Assembly: GCA_034620365.1 (NCBI GenBank)
Contig: JAQGEQ010000045.1
Coordinates: 1-64,000, forward strand
Length of the DNA: 64,000 nt
Source of the DNA: Pegea sp. RAD2-039
Lineage: Eukaryota > Chordata > Thaliacea > Salpida > Salpidae
Direction: 5' to 3'
How positions within the stretch are numbered: the stretch's first letter is position 1; each line of letters opens with the position of its first letter. The notes beneath the pieces are model-generated. The model ran no database searches. It saw only the letters and a program-made list of their open reading frames with translations, and was not told the DNA's origin. A program made the position numbers and the translations under genes. This document shows positions 22,620 through 36,861 of this stretch, piece by piece.

Positions 22620-24910
22620 CTGTCAATTTCTGTTTTAACTAAAAGATATTAATTCTTAAATCTGAATAATTTCCCATCTTCAGCCATCTTGAACAAATAA
22701 ACTAAACATTGAGCTTCCAGAAAATTTGATAATAAAACTATATTTTTCAGTTTGTTTAATACTTAATATCTACACTACTAACTACTGTAAGCTCAATGAA
22801 ATTATATTTAACTCTTACTTTTTCTAAAAGCTTTTAGAATTTAAATATTTTTGAAATACTTCTATTAATAAAAATATCTTGTCGAAGTCCGACTACAAAT
22901 TTAAGCTGGCATTAAATTGTCAAAATTTTAAGAAAAAAATTTAATCTATTTTTATCAATTATATAACTAAAATAAAACTTGATATTTATAGGAAAATATT
23001 TCGAAAAATTACAGACTTTTTCATAAACAAATCTTTTCATGAATATATTTTCTGAAATTGGTAACCTATGACAAGTTAAATGATTAACTATTAGTAATGG
23101 GTTTTGATGACTGCGTAGTAAAATTATTTTGTTTATTTTTTAAATGTTATGCTTCTTTTTGAAATATAAATATTACTAGTTTCAAAAGTAGTTTCAAAAT
23201 AAAAGTAACTTATTTTTATTTTATTCAAAAAAGCTTTTTTTAACTCAATAACTATCTTAAAGATATGAATAATTGTAGTAAACAACTATAATCACATATT
23301 TTACAGAAAAATATTTTTTAAAAGTAATTATTTCTTTCAAAACCAAAACCTCTTCTTGATCTTAGAGTAAGCTCATTGATACCAAGGCACCTGCAACTAA
23401 TACCTATCTTTAAAGTAAACTTATATCCTAAGCTTTCTGTAAAATCAATTGCTGAAGAACATTCCTAAAAATTAAAAAAAATCTACTCTGATCATCTGCT
23501 TTATTATTTAAAAAATCCTAGGTACACAAAATTTATCAAGCTTATAAAAGGTGTATTTTTAGGTCAATTAAAATGACTTTCTGTCACATTTAACCAATCT
23601 GACAGTTTAATTTACTTTCTTATAAGCCAGCCTTCAGTTTTCGACGTAATACTTTAAAATAGTTTCCACGAACTGTTCCTTTTATACAATGTTCAAGTTA
23701 GCAGAATAATTATTAAAGTACTTCAGTAAAAATTACCTAATTGAGATTTTGTTAAAAACATCATCAAGCAAATTGCAACTTTCATTTTGACGTATTTTAA
23801 GCATAAAATTTCAATATTAACATCAATTGATTTAAAATAGCTCGATAATAAAAACTATTATAACGAATGTGAAACTATAAGAATATTTTCTATACACAGT
23901 TTGAATTTTTCTTAAAAATTACAAAGTTCTAATTCGAGAAAGTAGAATACATCCACCTAGTCGAGGAAGCTAGCAATTTTTTAGGTATATTTTGTGGGAG
24001 TAAACATTATTTGTTATAGAAAAAAAAAACTTATCTAAAGTTTTTCATCCGCAAATATTTAAGGTTTTTAACTTTAGAAAATTTTTAAAAAAACTAAATA
24101 AACCACTAATTTTTTTTGATCTTACTTAAAATCTAGAGTTATAAATTATTAAAAGCTTAAAAAACTTCTCGTTTCATTTTTTCTATAATTCTTCATCAGT
24201 TGAATTACTAATCTATTTTAGACCTTCTCTTCATTTAATTTTGATAATGATGATAATTTTGTGTTATTTAGTTTTACATTAAAACTAAATTAGCTAAATA
24301 AATGTATAATATCAATTTCAACAGTTTTTATTGAACATTAAAAATTAAATTTGCTTTAACAATGATTTCTATGTTATGTTTCAACATAAAAACTGTTTGA
24401 TAAACACTATAATAGAGTATAAATGTTTTTCGGGTACTTCTATGAAACCTGAAACTTTTTTCAAACAACAAAGTTATCATTGTTAAAGGTTACATTATCT
24501 CATTATGCAGCTCATTTAATATATAATTTTATTGTGATGTGATGCAAAAGTAAAGTATTTTGCTGCCGACGTAATTATTTATTCGTTAAAACCGCTGTCA
24601 TTTAGTGATAGACAGTCTTGTGGGTAGCGTGGGTTCGTTTATCATTATTTTCAGTCGGCTTCTTGATAATTTGAATGAAGCTTGGTATAATCAGTATCAA
24701 AACAAATCAGTTATAGTTTGGAATTAATGAAGTATATCCTTGCTGGTATAATTATCTTACAAAAAAGAATTAAAAATTTGAAGTTTTTATAAGTTGTAAG
24801 ATTTTTTATTGTTTTTATTTATCTTAAATGAATAATAACCTTCTTCGGTTAAAAATAAAGCAAAAAACAAAGATGCAAAAGCAACATTTTTAGGGATTCT
24901 TCTTTTTGAA
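22620..24910. other. AT-rich stretch between transposon remnants
   Basis: No gene was recognised on either strand. The block near 24560-24680 is less AT-rich than its surroundings but has no coding or RNA signature I can name. Confidence 0.55.
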
Positions 24911-24929
24911 GCTGTGTTTTTATATTTTT

Positions 24930-25070
24930 CAGTTTTTTACAAAATATAGAGCGCTATTCGGAGCGATCCGCTACGATATCTTCCCAATCGCTAGTATTGA
25001 TGTTGAGCGATTTCATATCACGCTTTCAGTTATCTTTAAAGCGAAGACAAGGGTAGCTGATGCTTCACTT
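24930..25070 (-). pseudogene. LINE ORF2 C-terminal remnant with two stop codons
   Basis: On the minus strand one frame reads CLRFKDN, stop, KRDMKSLNINTSDWED, IVADRSE, stop, RSIFCK. This is the signature C-terminal end of many LINE ORF2 proteins (a K-R-D-hydrophobic-K block, then D/S-W-E, then A-D-R-S-x-W-R). The second stop replaces the expected Trp codon (TAG for TGG). Its GC content is higher than the flanks. It is not in the same orientation as the LINE remnant at 21.8 kb. Confidence 0.6.
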
Positions 25071-25089
25071 TTTGAAAAAAAGTATTAAA

Positions 25090-26899
25090 TTCAAATAAAG
25101 TATCTAATTTCTTTTTTTGATTAAACAAACTTTTCTTTAATATTTAGTCAATTAAAATATAGATTATTACATAAAATCTTTTATAAATCATTATCAATTT
25201 TTTAACATTAAAATTATAAGATACTTCTTTAATTACTAAAAGACTTTGCAAATTAGAAAATAGAAACAAAATTCTACCTGTAAAGTTGTTTTTAACTTTT
25301 ATCTATTCGATAAAACTTATAAAAACTTATTTTTTGTCAATAGAATATCAATAATTTCACTAAAAAAAGTTCTTGTAGTTTGATATGCTGGTTTCAAAGT
25401 TATTTACAACGATTAAAATGAATTGGGTTTCATCTCTTTTTCTATCAAGAGAACAAAGTATCTAAGTCAGTTTGGTTTCTACCCAGTATTCTAAATAAAA
25501 GACAAAATAAAAATTAGCCATTTTAGTTCAATTTTCAAATAAACTCTTTAGTTTTTACTTTAATCCTAAAAAAAAATTATTTCAACTAAAAAGACAGAGA
25601 ATTCGACTAAATAAGTCGTTAACTAAGAACTATCAGTATTCATGAAGCTGAGAAAATTATAATTATTATTATAATTAGATTCGATAATAATTTCATCTAA
25701 TTACAACTGAAGCGTTTAAAGAGTTTTTAAGAAACTATTTTTTCGTTTTAAGAGTATAAACTCTATTGTTTTCACAAATTCTGTCCTTTTAAACACATTA
25801 TACCACTTTTCTCGGTTGTACCAGACCATCTATTGCTACGGAAGATTGCCTAGAGGGTGTTTCTTTACAATGGCGCGGCTCAAGTTATCAAAATAAGTAA
25901 TTTATTAATTAAAAAAGTAAGAAATTTTCAAACAAGATAAACTTTTTAACTCAATTTGAAAATTGATTTGAAATTATCAAGTTTTATATAGAATTTGAGG
26001 CTTTTACTTTTAACAACTTTAGTTTTAACAGTTAGTTGATCTATCATATAGTTCAGAGCTAGATGCGTCTGAGCAGATATCTTGAAGTTTTTAGACCTTG
26101 TACTTTAATAGTTTTTGATAAAAAAGTAAATTTACTCTTGAAGACTTTATATATAAATATCAGAATTCGTAAATTTTCTTTCTATGATTTATGAAAACTT
26201 TGAAAAATATTTGATTTGTATCATCTACTGAAGAACAAGCAAAAAAAGCAGAGACTATCGAAGACATTTGTTTCTTTAAGTACCAGTCTCATGGTTTATC
26301 TTTTCATGATTTTGTTTGCTGTTAAATAGTGATTTAAGAGTAATTCTAACTTGAATAACTAGCATACAACTCAAAGTTGTAATCTTACTATCGTACAAGC
26401 TTCAAAGAATTTGATATTTTGTCTCCAGTGACCGGCTTGAAACTCATCTAAAAGCTTTTGTCATTGTCTCTTACATTTCAAGTTATTTTTCATTTGCTCG
26501 TTTAAATCTTCAGTTTGTTTCCTAATTTAAAAGGTTTTAAAATGGATATGGAAAAAATTATTAACAAATATATTGTAGGTTACGAATTCTCAATACTGGA
26601 AACCAATTACTTGTTGATGAAACCCGATTTTATGTTTTAATGATGAAATGTTTAGGAAATTAAAAGGTCTGTGTTTGAATTTGACGTTTCGTGGGTTAAT
26701 AACTAACCGGTAATATTAAATTATTTCGGTTTTATTTACAATAAAATTTGAAGATCAGAAAGACTCACTTTGAATATTTATATAAAAAAATGTTTCTGAA
26801 CAAAGACTAACTCTCAAAGAAATATGAGTTCCGTCTCACTATGAAGTATTTAAAAACTGAGTTTTTTTTCATATTTATTAAAGTATAATCAAATAAACA
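25090..26899. other. AT-rich stretch downstream of MED1
   Basis: I see no gene. A short GC-richer patch near 25800-25880 is unexplained. A last exon of MED1 could lie here, but none was recognised. Confidence 0.5.
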
Positions 26900-29800
26900 T
26901 TATTTTAGGAACTTATAAGCGCTAGTCACTGAGAAAACTAGAAAGAAAACTGGTGGAACCAACAACAACTTGTCTTCAGTTAAAAGGTAGAGATGAACTG
27001 ATAGAAACTGAAACATATCAGATGTAATACGAAATATGAGCTTATATTGAAGCTTACTTTTTACAGGGTTCGACTTAGCTTGTAATCCAGCCATCTTGGA
27101 ATCATTTGAAGACCTTTGTGAAGTTGAACTATTTACAGAAGAGCTAACATCATTAATCATCTGATGACTATTATCAGTCGTGGTTAGTTTATCTTCAGTA
27201 GATGAATCTTTAAATGAGTTTTGTTTGCGGTCTGATATCTGATGATTTGTCTTACTTGTTAGAAAATCTTGTGGAAATGTAGCCTTCTTCGGATTTGGGG
27301 TTTGTGTGTTGGGAGGTTTTGGAATAGATTCTACAATGAGAAATATGTTTTGATGGTCATCATTATCAGAGTTTATTTGTTTGATATTCTCTAGCTAGCT
27401 TTTAAAAAAGATCTGATTCTTTTGATGAAAGTTTCTGATTTGATTTGTACGAAATTACAAATATAAAAAAGCAATTATTATAAGTTGGTGATTGCTGGTT
27501 GCACATCAATTAAACCTTAAACCAAACTATAGCAACAAACTAATTACGAGAAATTAATGTCTGTCTAAAACAAACCAAACACTCACAACCAAAAGAAAAA
27601 AATATATTTCTTATAAATGAAAAAAACGAGAAGCAACAGATAAAAGATGATGAATCAACATGCTGTGCAGCTACATGAAATTCTAAGTCATGCAAATTTT
27701 ATCGGTTTCAACGACAACAAAAAAACTGGACATTTTGTCCACAATCTACAGAATCACATTTAGTTAATAACCGCCGTTTCTAAATTTACCCGGTTGCTGT
27801 GATGAAGATGGTGGTTTTGGTCTTTGTGTCAGACGAGAGTTCAACAAAGGGGTCTCAGTCCCCAGGGTTTTGAACGCGCTTACATCTGCACTCTTTTTGT
27901 ACAAAGACACATTTGGAGGAAGGACAGAAGAAGATGACTTGCAGTTAGTGGACGGCTTGCTTATTACTGTTGGACTTTTTGAAAGAGGTCTGGACACTGT
28001 GGGCCGGAGTTTTGTTGATTTATTAGAAGTAGTCCCACTATTACCACCCACAGATTGTAGTCTGGACGTAGTTGATGGTATAGATGCTTTTAAAATGGGA
28101 CTATTTCGTGCAGAGGTCTTCCCAGACATGGACAATTTTGAATTTGTTGAACCAGTTGGTAATGGACGTCCAGATATTTTAGTTGATAGATTTGAAAGTT
28201 GCTTGTTGCCTGATGTGTTCGAATTATTATATCCTTTGGTACGTGATGAAGGGCTGAAGTCAGTAAAACTGCTACAACGTTGGTTTGGATGACCTGAAAC
28301 AAGCTCTTCATCAACAAACATTAAACACAGTTAACTATTCGATGAATCGAGAAAGCAGATTGAATCAAATAGAAAGATGTAAATAGATACCTTGAGTTGG
28401 TGTTGAACTTCTGGAAGACACTCCTGTAGCAGGAGATTGTCTTCCATGTTGTAGTTTACTTGTAGCGGTGGTTGTAGTTGTGACGTTGACCACGTGTTCA
28501 GCTTTGATGTTTAGTTTATCTACGACTTCTTTCAATGAATTCTTTCTTGATCTTCCAGAGACATTCTTTGATTGATTTTGAACATTTAAAGAGTTTGAAG
28601 AAGATGTTTTTTGGATCAAATGATTTGATGTCGATTTGATAGTATTTGAAAATTGAGCACCACGGCTTGAATTTGAACTCTATGGTAGAAAATGGTCGAA
28701 ATAGAAATTGGGTTGAAATTAAAATGACGTGAACAACTTACATTTGATGTTTGAGTTCGACCTTTTTGTTGCTGTTGTTGTGAGTAGTTACCACCTCCAA
28801 ATTTCCTTTTCTTGCTTTGTTGAGCTTTCACGTAGTTTTGAACCCAAGAATTAGTCGTGGAAGCAGTATTAGTGGTGGTTGAGGTGGAAGAAGTGCATAC
28901 AGATGTAGTATTCGAAAAATTCAGACTATTTGAACCTGCTGAAGCCAAAAGGTAAAACGACCATTTTCGGCGAGTATTTTTCAACTAACTGTTTTTTGCG
29001 GTTGTCACTTGATTATTATCATTTAATGATTGAATATTTGGAAATGTTGGTTTGTTTTTAATTGTCCATGAGTCACTGACTTTTGATATCACCATTTTAC
29101 CTGACTCCTCAGAAGGAGCAATCCCAGATTCTACTTTTCGGCGTTTTGCTGTTAATAAAAATAAATTAAAAAATTTTTTAGGATTTTAAAGAGATTACTA
29201 GAAGGTTTCTCGGTTAATGAAGGTCTTCCACGTCTCTTCGCGAGTCCTTTCTCTTCTTTTGTTTTCCTTTTAGTCGGTTTTGAATCGAATTTATTCTAGA
29301 AGATCACAATGAAGAGTTTTCCAGCAATTAGAGATTCAAATGAAGTTGTTACTTGATTACTGGAGTTCTGTGATTTGCTTTGAACACCAGAAGCTTTATT
29401 TTGTGAATTTTGACGAACTAACTGCTTCTGAGGAGCTGCAGGTATGTCTTGAGAGGTTGATTTTCTAATATCTATTACAAGATGCAGAAATAACAACTTG
29501 TATCGGTTTCAAGAGAAAAGAATGAATGACATGCTTTTAGGTAATTAGTAAATCAGGAAACATACCTTAGAAAGATTAGTAAAAGAGAATTTGTTAGTTA
29601 CCTTTGTTAGTATTTGTGTTAGGTTTTTGTTGTTTTGGAATGTCACGGGTTAGCACGCTCATTAGACCAGGACTTGACTGATACAAACTTTTAATAGTTG
29701 CATCTGTAATCAAACTGATATTGGAAGAGCTGAGGCGAGAGGAGGGGGAAGTGATTTGTAGATTTGAATCAGATATTTAATAAAACTGATGACTTGTTGA

Positions 29801-32800
29801 TGAAATCGGTTTTTAATGATAAAATGAAGTTAGTTTGCATGCTGGTAAAGATGATGCCATCAAAACTAACCAAGTGATGTAGCTCTTGATGAAGTTGGGT
29901 TTTGAGCGGATTTATTTCGATGTATTGTTGATGTTGATGAACTGTTGCTACTAATAGCTCCACTATCAGGCATGCTGATCGTATGAGGATTTCTGTTGAA
30001 GATGAAGATTGAATTGAAGTTTTAAAGATCATGTGATCTCACCTGTTGTCATCAAATGTGAAAGGATCACTTTCAACAGTTGATACTTCAGGATGAGGTA
30101 GATATCCTCTTGAAGTTGGGACTTTATTTGCTTCTTCCTCATTCCGTTGATAATTCAGAGGTTTATTGTAATTCTAAATTGAAAATGGAGTCAACAAGAG
30201 TTCACGAAGTTTGTAAATCAACAAACTGAGTCAATTTTGAGTTGTTGTTTCGATTGCTGGACTTGTTTTTGTTGTTTTAACATCAGATGTTTGCGTTGAT
30301 TCTCTTGATTCTGAGGATTCATCTGATGTTTATGGATTTGATCTTTATTGTTGAAGTTTGAAGTTTGCTGAATTTGTTGCTGAATGATCTGACGTTGTTG
30401 GATTTGTTGAGGTTGAAGATGTTGTTGGTCTTGGAGTGCAGGGTGCATAGGTGAGCACATTGGAAAGTTATCCTGAATAAATTAGAAGTTTCAACAAAAA
30501 TATCTCCTAAACTTCGAAAAAAGTCACCTGGTTATCATGGAATGATGAAGATGAGAACATAGGGTTGGAAAAAGTCCTTGAAAGTGGTTGATCCCTAAAA
30601 ATATGACTTTAAACGATGAAGATGATGATTTCGGATCAAACCTTTCATTATTAGCTTCATTTGAAGTTGCGTTGAAGTTGGTTTGTCGATCTAATGACTT
30701 TTGGTGTTGTAGAAGCGCGTGTTGTCCACTCGCTGGTTGCTGGTAGGTTAATGGTTGTTTGACGTGTACCATATGAGCAGGACTACTACTGATGGTTGGT
30801 GTTTTTGCTGGTTGTTAAATGGTTCAATTAAAATCAATTAAATTATAAAAGATGGTTGTTTGATTAGAAATACTAACGGTTTTGTTGAATGTTGAAATAG
30901 TCATTTGAATTGAACTGGTTTTCTATCTGATCCTAAAAACAACAACATAATTAATAGATTCAATTTTCAAGAATTGAAACTAATTAGTTGAAACATTCCA
31001 AAAGCAGTTAGAGACATGCAAGTATCAGATTGATAATAACTTCTTTTTTTCAAGAAATTTTATACAAATACCTTTAGTAACAACCACAATCTATCTTTAA
31101 AAATAAATTTAAAAATTAGATAATTCAAAAGTGAATCTAAACTCAATAAAAACTCCTCAAAACTAACTGATTCTGATCTGCGGATAAAAACCTCCAAGAC
31201 GTTTTAGGACCTTTTTAATTGAATCTTTAGCAGACAAACAAACTCTGAAATATTTTTACGAAATTATAAAAGTGATAATCAAGCAAACCATGCATCAAAA
31301 AAACATAATTTTCAAAACCATTTGTTCAATTCATGCAACAAACTTCAATTTCAAACATTTCAACTTGGTAGACATTTATTTCTGTCTCCACTAACAAACG
31401 CTTTTCACTTCCTAAAACCCTCAACAAAATTCTATGATGATAAAACACAAACTGATGTACATCTAAAGACACAATCTATTTTTTATCACGTAAAGTTCAA
31501 TTATTTATAATTAAATATTTGAAACATCATACAGAGTGGTTGATAAAAAGCTCTCTAAGTGGTTCATGCATCAAATAATCGAGCTAAAAAGAAACAACTG
31601 AAAGTAAACATCAATTTTCAAATGAAGCAAGTCACGTGGTTAGTATCAAGCATCTGAATGTGAAAGTGCCTCTGAACCTGATACAAACTTCTCGTGTGTT
31701 GTCCCCCAACAAAAACTATGTTCATGCAAAACGTAAAAGTAAACTTCGAACCTTTGAATTAAGTCTAGGGTATGGTAGAGAAGATTTATAAGGAAATGGT
31801 GTTCCAGCTCTCTCTAATAAATGGTTACGTAGAGCAAATCGAGTCGTCTATTTGGAATTAAAATGGTTGGGAATTTATGGGAAACTTTTGTTTATTAATT
31901 TTGTTTTTCAATCAATTGAAAGTAAAAAGAAAATTAATAAACAAAAGCTGAAGTTAGCTGGGGTTTATTTACCGTTTTCTTGGAGATTCGAAACTGGGGT
32001 ACTTTAAAGCTATTCGAGTCTTGATTCTGTGACAACTGATTAACATGTGACATGGGAACATGTGTGGACCGTCCATTTTCAGCTTGGACAGCAGCAGGAG
32101 CAGGAGACAATAGGACCCGATGATGAAACTGATTCGAATGATTAGAATTCTGCATCTAAAATTTGCATAAAACACACAGAAAAGAAAAAAAAGAAAAAAA
32201 TTAGCTGCAGCTGTTAGATGAAAAGGAAATTGAAGACTTAAAAACAAAACTTGAGACTCAGCAACAAACCGACAACAAACAAACAAACAAACCGACAACA
32301 AACAAACAAACTGATAAAAGATAGAGAGAAATAAAAACAGATATTTACTGAGAACATAGGAGAGGATGTATAATTGAAATCCTCCAATGACGATGATAAG
32401 TGGCGCGAAGTTCGTCTTCCTGCGACGACACCGCCACTCAAATGTTTCGGGTGCGCCGGCGAAACCAGCGGTGACGTCATCATCTGTGGGGACGGGGCTC
32501 CTGGTTGCTGGGGCGTGTTTATTGGAGGGTACTTAGGAGAAGGAGCTGGAGCAGCTGAATACATTGGGGACATTTGGGGCGTGGCTGATCCAACTGTATT
32601 TGGGGTATTCTGGGGTCGTGGGGACATTAAATGAGATGTTATCTGTTGTGAGTTGTATAAGTTGGCCGGTGACGTCATGTTAGTCAAAGGAGACGAGATG
32701 TCTTCTAAGTTAGCAGGGGAATGAGAATGTGGGTAAGTGATTTGTTGCTGTGGAAACAATTGCTGTCAAAATAGGAAGTAAAAGAAATAGATATAAGCAC

Positions 32801-35800
32801 CTGATATATAATTTGTTGTTGTTTGATGTGTTGTTGGTGTTGCTTCATGGCTGTAGTGTAACTAGGTGGTGGTGGCATTACACTTTGTGGGGAATGAGGT
32901 ATCAGATGATCATTCATAAAAGGAGATGGAGTGTTGTGAAGGGGGGTTGATGATACATCATAAGCTGGTGACATACCAACAAGCTGTTTGTTGACTATAT
33001 GAGGTGAATGTTGCTGGATTATCTGATGTTGAAGTTGTTGTTGTTGTATTTGTTGTTGTAGTTGATGTGGTTGTATCTGTTGTTGTTGATGCATTTGTTG
33101 TTGTTGTAATTGGTGTTGTTGGGTTTGTTGTTGTTGTAATTGATGTTGTTGGGTTTGTTGTTGTTGTTGGTTTTGTATCTGTTGTTGTTGCATTTGTTGT
33201 TGGTTTTGTATTTGTTGTTGTTGTTGCATTTGTTGTTGTTGTTGGTTTTGTATTTGTTGCTGTTGTTGCATTTGTTGTTGTTGTTGGTTTTGTATTTGTT
33301 GCTGTTGTTGCATTTGTTGTTGTTGTTGTTGGTTTTGTATTTGTTGTTGTTGCAGTTGTTGTTGGTTTTGTATTTGTTGTTGTATTTGTTGGTTTTGCAT
33401 ATGATGCTGCTGTAGTTGATGTGTTTGTGTGGTTTGTAGCTGTTGTTGTTGTACATTCGAAATTTGTGGATTAAGTAGCTGAGTTGCTTGTAAATGCTTT
33501 TGTGGTGGTTGATTAGACGTCTCTTTTTTCAATATCTTTTGCGGAGAAGCAGCTCGATTTGGTTGGCTTACTGTAACAGGGTTATTGGAGAAGGTGTTAG
33601 ACTTGGTAACATTTAATAGATCAAGTAACATTGGATGCTTCTGCGGAAATAGATCATGGCTTCAATTGATTATTATAAAAAGTATTAAAAGAAAATAAAG
33701 ATGTTGCATTTTTAGTTGATTTATCATTGGTTTAGTAAGAGCTGGAGTTAGTGATTATAATAATCTGCTTTTTATTGTTATTTAAGCAATTTATCGAGTT
33801 GTGCACTCTTGATTTTCAAAGATTGTTGAAATTATTGAAACCTGAGTCTGAACACCGGTTGGAGGCGGGAGTTTTGGTTGAAGAAGGTCAGATAAGATTG
33901 GATGTTGAGAGATTTTAGCTGGTGCTTCAGTAGCTAGTGAGATGAGAGGTTGAATATGAGAAAAGTTAGGTGTTGATACAAACCTGGTGATGAAAATCTG
34001 TTTGCTGATGTGTTTGGTTGAGATGTCACTGGTCTTTTGTTGTTGTTGACGGTTTGGTTGTATATATTTGAAGATTGTTGGATTTTTTCTTGAGGTTTCA
34101 CTTCTTTATCTTTGGATTTTTCTTTGGCAGTTGTCAGCATGAAGCTACAAGTAAGTTAGACTTTAACTTTCAAACTAAAAATATTTGAACTCTTAATCAG
34201 TGAAACAAAACACAGAATGAGTTAAAAACAAGCTGAATTCTACCAGGTCAAGAGACATACTAACTTCATTGTGATTGGTAGATGGAACCCTAAATTGAGT
34301 TTTTTCTTCATTAAACTATCTTCACAGAGTTTTGGGTCTCCACGAGCACAACACAAGTTACAAGTTTGATATCCAGAAGGTGAGAATTGGATTTCAGCTG
34401 AAATATTCACGAAGTTTTAGTGTCTTGATGGATTTTATTGATCAATACTCACCAACAGCGATTGATCCTTTAGATAAAGGATGTTCAAAATTGATTGAAA
34501 TGAGAGAAAGATCTTTCGAGAACTTCATCTCAAAATAATTATCTTTACATTTTTGTGCTGAGAATCAAAGAGTTTAGAGAAGGATTAAAATCTCGTCTCC
34601 TTACGTTCACATTTCTTTTTTGTGACACAACTCGATATTAAAGCGTTGAGATAGAGTTGATGTCTTAATTGAGTTATAATCTCCATCAAGTGCTTGGGGT
34701 GTGTGAAGTAAACTTCATCTACCAACATTCCTCTATCATGCCGGAAGTCAAAACGGAAGTTGATGGCTTCACCGGATGGAAAGGACATCTAGAAGATGTA
34801 GATTTGAATGTTTTGTAGATTAATTTGAGAGATTTACTCTTGTGATGTCATCTGACTCCGTGAAGAAAAGTGAATCAAATCTAGACATCTTCTTGTTCGG
34901 TGGGAATACTCTGATGCCTATTAATTAGAAGATGTCTTTAGATGAAGATGAGAGAGATCTTTCGAACCTGTCTCCGTGGTGATCTTCTCTGCGATTGATG
35001 ATAAAACTGGTATAGGAGGTTTCAATCGGAACACAAAACAAGCGTTGACACAAACAGAGTTGGCATGAGTGACGTCACCAAAACGAGCAAAACTGAAACA
35101 AGATGTTGATGATGATCAGGAGATACTCTCAAACTAACTGACCATGTTCCTTCAACAGGATGAGTGCTGGTTATCAAAGGTGCATAAGGTAATCGACATG
35201 AAGTTGAGTAAGTTGTGACTGCAACCTCGGCTTGAAATCCGAAATTATCGATAACTGAAGAAGGAAATATTCAAATAAATCTAAAAATTTAACAAATAAT
35301 TTACTTTTTGAAGTAACAGTGGCGAAGCACTTGTTTGCTCCTTGTAACATCAGTTGTTTTGGTGTGACAAAGTACATGATCTTTCGTGGACGACCAATTA
35401 AACATTCACTAAGTAGACCTACAGAACCTTTCCGCACTAAATCAAGTGGTGTAGCTTCTGGATTTGAATTTCTGTGGAAAAAACGAATGAAATATCAATT
35501 TAAAGGAAGATTTTTCTTCCTTGATTACTTGTAAAAGTGATCCATCTTATCAACATCGATTTCTAATGATTGAAAAGCCATTAAGAGGCTTTTTCGACCA
35601 CTTTCATCTAAAGATGCGGGATACATCTGATGAAGTTCAGCTAAGTAAGCTTGTAGCTTACAGAATTCGTTATTTCTAAAAAAATTTGAACTTGCTTTTA
35701 GTGACAGTTAAAAGACTTTGTTTTATAATAAACTATTAATTCGCATTTTAATATCTTTGTTTAAGTTTCATAAATGTTCAGAGAGTATGGAACTCCTGCA

Positions 35801-36861
35801 GACTTGCTTCCACAAAAAATCTATTTATCTTGATAAAAAAACTCCAATTTGTTGTTGAATCATTATTTAAATGTAGATTTTATGATAAATAGCAACAAAT
35901 CTTGCATATAAAAGTTAAAGTCTTTTATAAGAATAAGTTTTAATATGAACCCCTCAGCACACTTAAGTTCTTTCAAATCATTCCAAGGTAGTTGAGAGAC
36001 ATGATTATTAGAAACAGATTTGTTTATGTACCTTATCATTGATACAATTTCAGGGCAGCTGACCACTCTGTCTGAATGAAATATCTTTGCGTCTATAGCT
36101 GTCGACTTAGCAAGATTGTTTTCTTGTGGTCCAAGTATTATTTCTACTTTGAAACAGTCATCTACTAACTGAATCTCACATTTTGTGTTGGTTTGGTTGA
36201 TAGAATCGGTTGGGTAGTAGATAAGCAAGCTGAAAAAAAAGTTTTTAAGTAAATATCATAAACTGAAAATTGTTTTGATTTCATGGTGTAAGAAATTATA
36301 AGAATAAAATTGAATTTTTTTATAAGATTTAGTGTTTTAGTTTTGTTTAAATTATCAGAATTTTTATTTATACACAAAAATGTGAAACAAAAACAAAACT
36401 ACAAACAAATAAATTTATTAGAGGCGCCACTAATAACTTATCAGATGCTTAACATATAAGCTTAACATATATTTACAGAAAAAGAAAAAAATCTGATAAG
36501 ACAACTAACTTGTTTAATCTCGCAGCCGCCCTTAGCTTAAGAAGTATATCTCGTAGAGATATAACTTTTATCGGATTATTAATAGATAAAGTGTCCAAAG
36601 CAAATCTAATTTCTTCTTTATGATAACGATTGCCATTCTAAGATTATAGAAGAACAAATTATAATTGATTTTTAAGTTTATTGATAAATTATTGGATGGG
36701 TTATAATTATAATCAATCTAATAAAGTGATATCTAAATAAAGAAATTTATATGAATACTAACATTAACCAGTTGTTGAACATTTAGTTCTTTAGCCATAA
36801 TAGCATCTTTATTCTTTCTTAAGTAATCCATTAATTCATCTAAATCATGGTCATTAGCCAT
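26900..36861 (-). CDS. Mediator complex subunit 1 (MED1), about 30 exons
   Basis: A subunit of the Mediator coactivator, which links DNA-bound factors to RNA polymerase II in the nucleus. Starts at 36861 (MANDHDLDELMDYL). N-terminal exons include 36763-36861, 36510-36637, 35951-36229, 35529-35675, 35305-35471, 35143-35254, 34968-35092, 34838-34917, 34605-34788, 34453-34512 and 34265-34397. Together they cover the conserved Med1 domain, with VVSCPEIV, SLLMAFQSLEID, LPYAPLITSTHPV and INFEHPLSKGS. Two LXXLL nuclear-receptor boxes follow: HPILSDLLQ at about 33880 and KHPMLLDLLN at about 33625. Exon 32801-33640 is glutamine-rich. Later exons are Ser/Thr/Gln-rich and include an AT-hook-like KRRGRPS (about 29235) and SRKNSLKEVVDKL (about 28545), which matches a conserved C-terminal block of vertebrate MED1. 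The last exon, about 26900-27332, is uncertain: it reads through to a stop at 26900 but may be spliced to end near 26976. Confidence 0.88.
32990..33480 (-). repeat. Glutamine-codon repeat tract inside MED1
   Basis: On the minus strand this is a long run of CAA and CAG codons interrupted by Asn, Met, Ile, His and Thr codons, coding for repeats such as QQQIQNQQQ. Imperfect units of about 33-39 bp are visible, for example the recurring TTGTTGTTGGTTTTG on the plus strand. Because the repeat is a multiple of three it leaves false open frames on both strands, poly-Val and poly-Leu on plus and poly-Asn on minus. Confidence 0.93.

Noticed and set aside
27870-28292. A 140-codon plus-strand frame
   Set aside because: It is antisense to a MED1 coding exon that reads in frame with its neighbours and fits the family.
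33004-33474. Poly-Val and poly-Leu frames on the plus strand and a poly-Asn frame on the minus strand
   Set aside because: They are out-of-frame or antisense readings of the glutamine codons of MED1.
34332-34538. A 68-codon plus-strand frame
   Set aside because: It is antisense to MED1 exons at 34265-34512.
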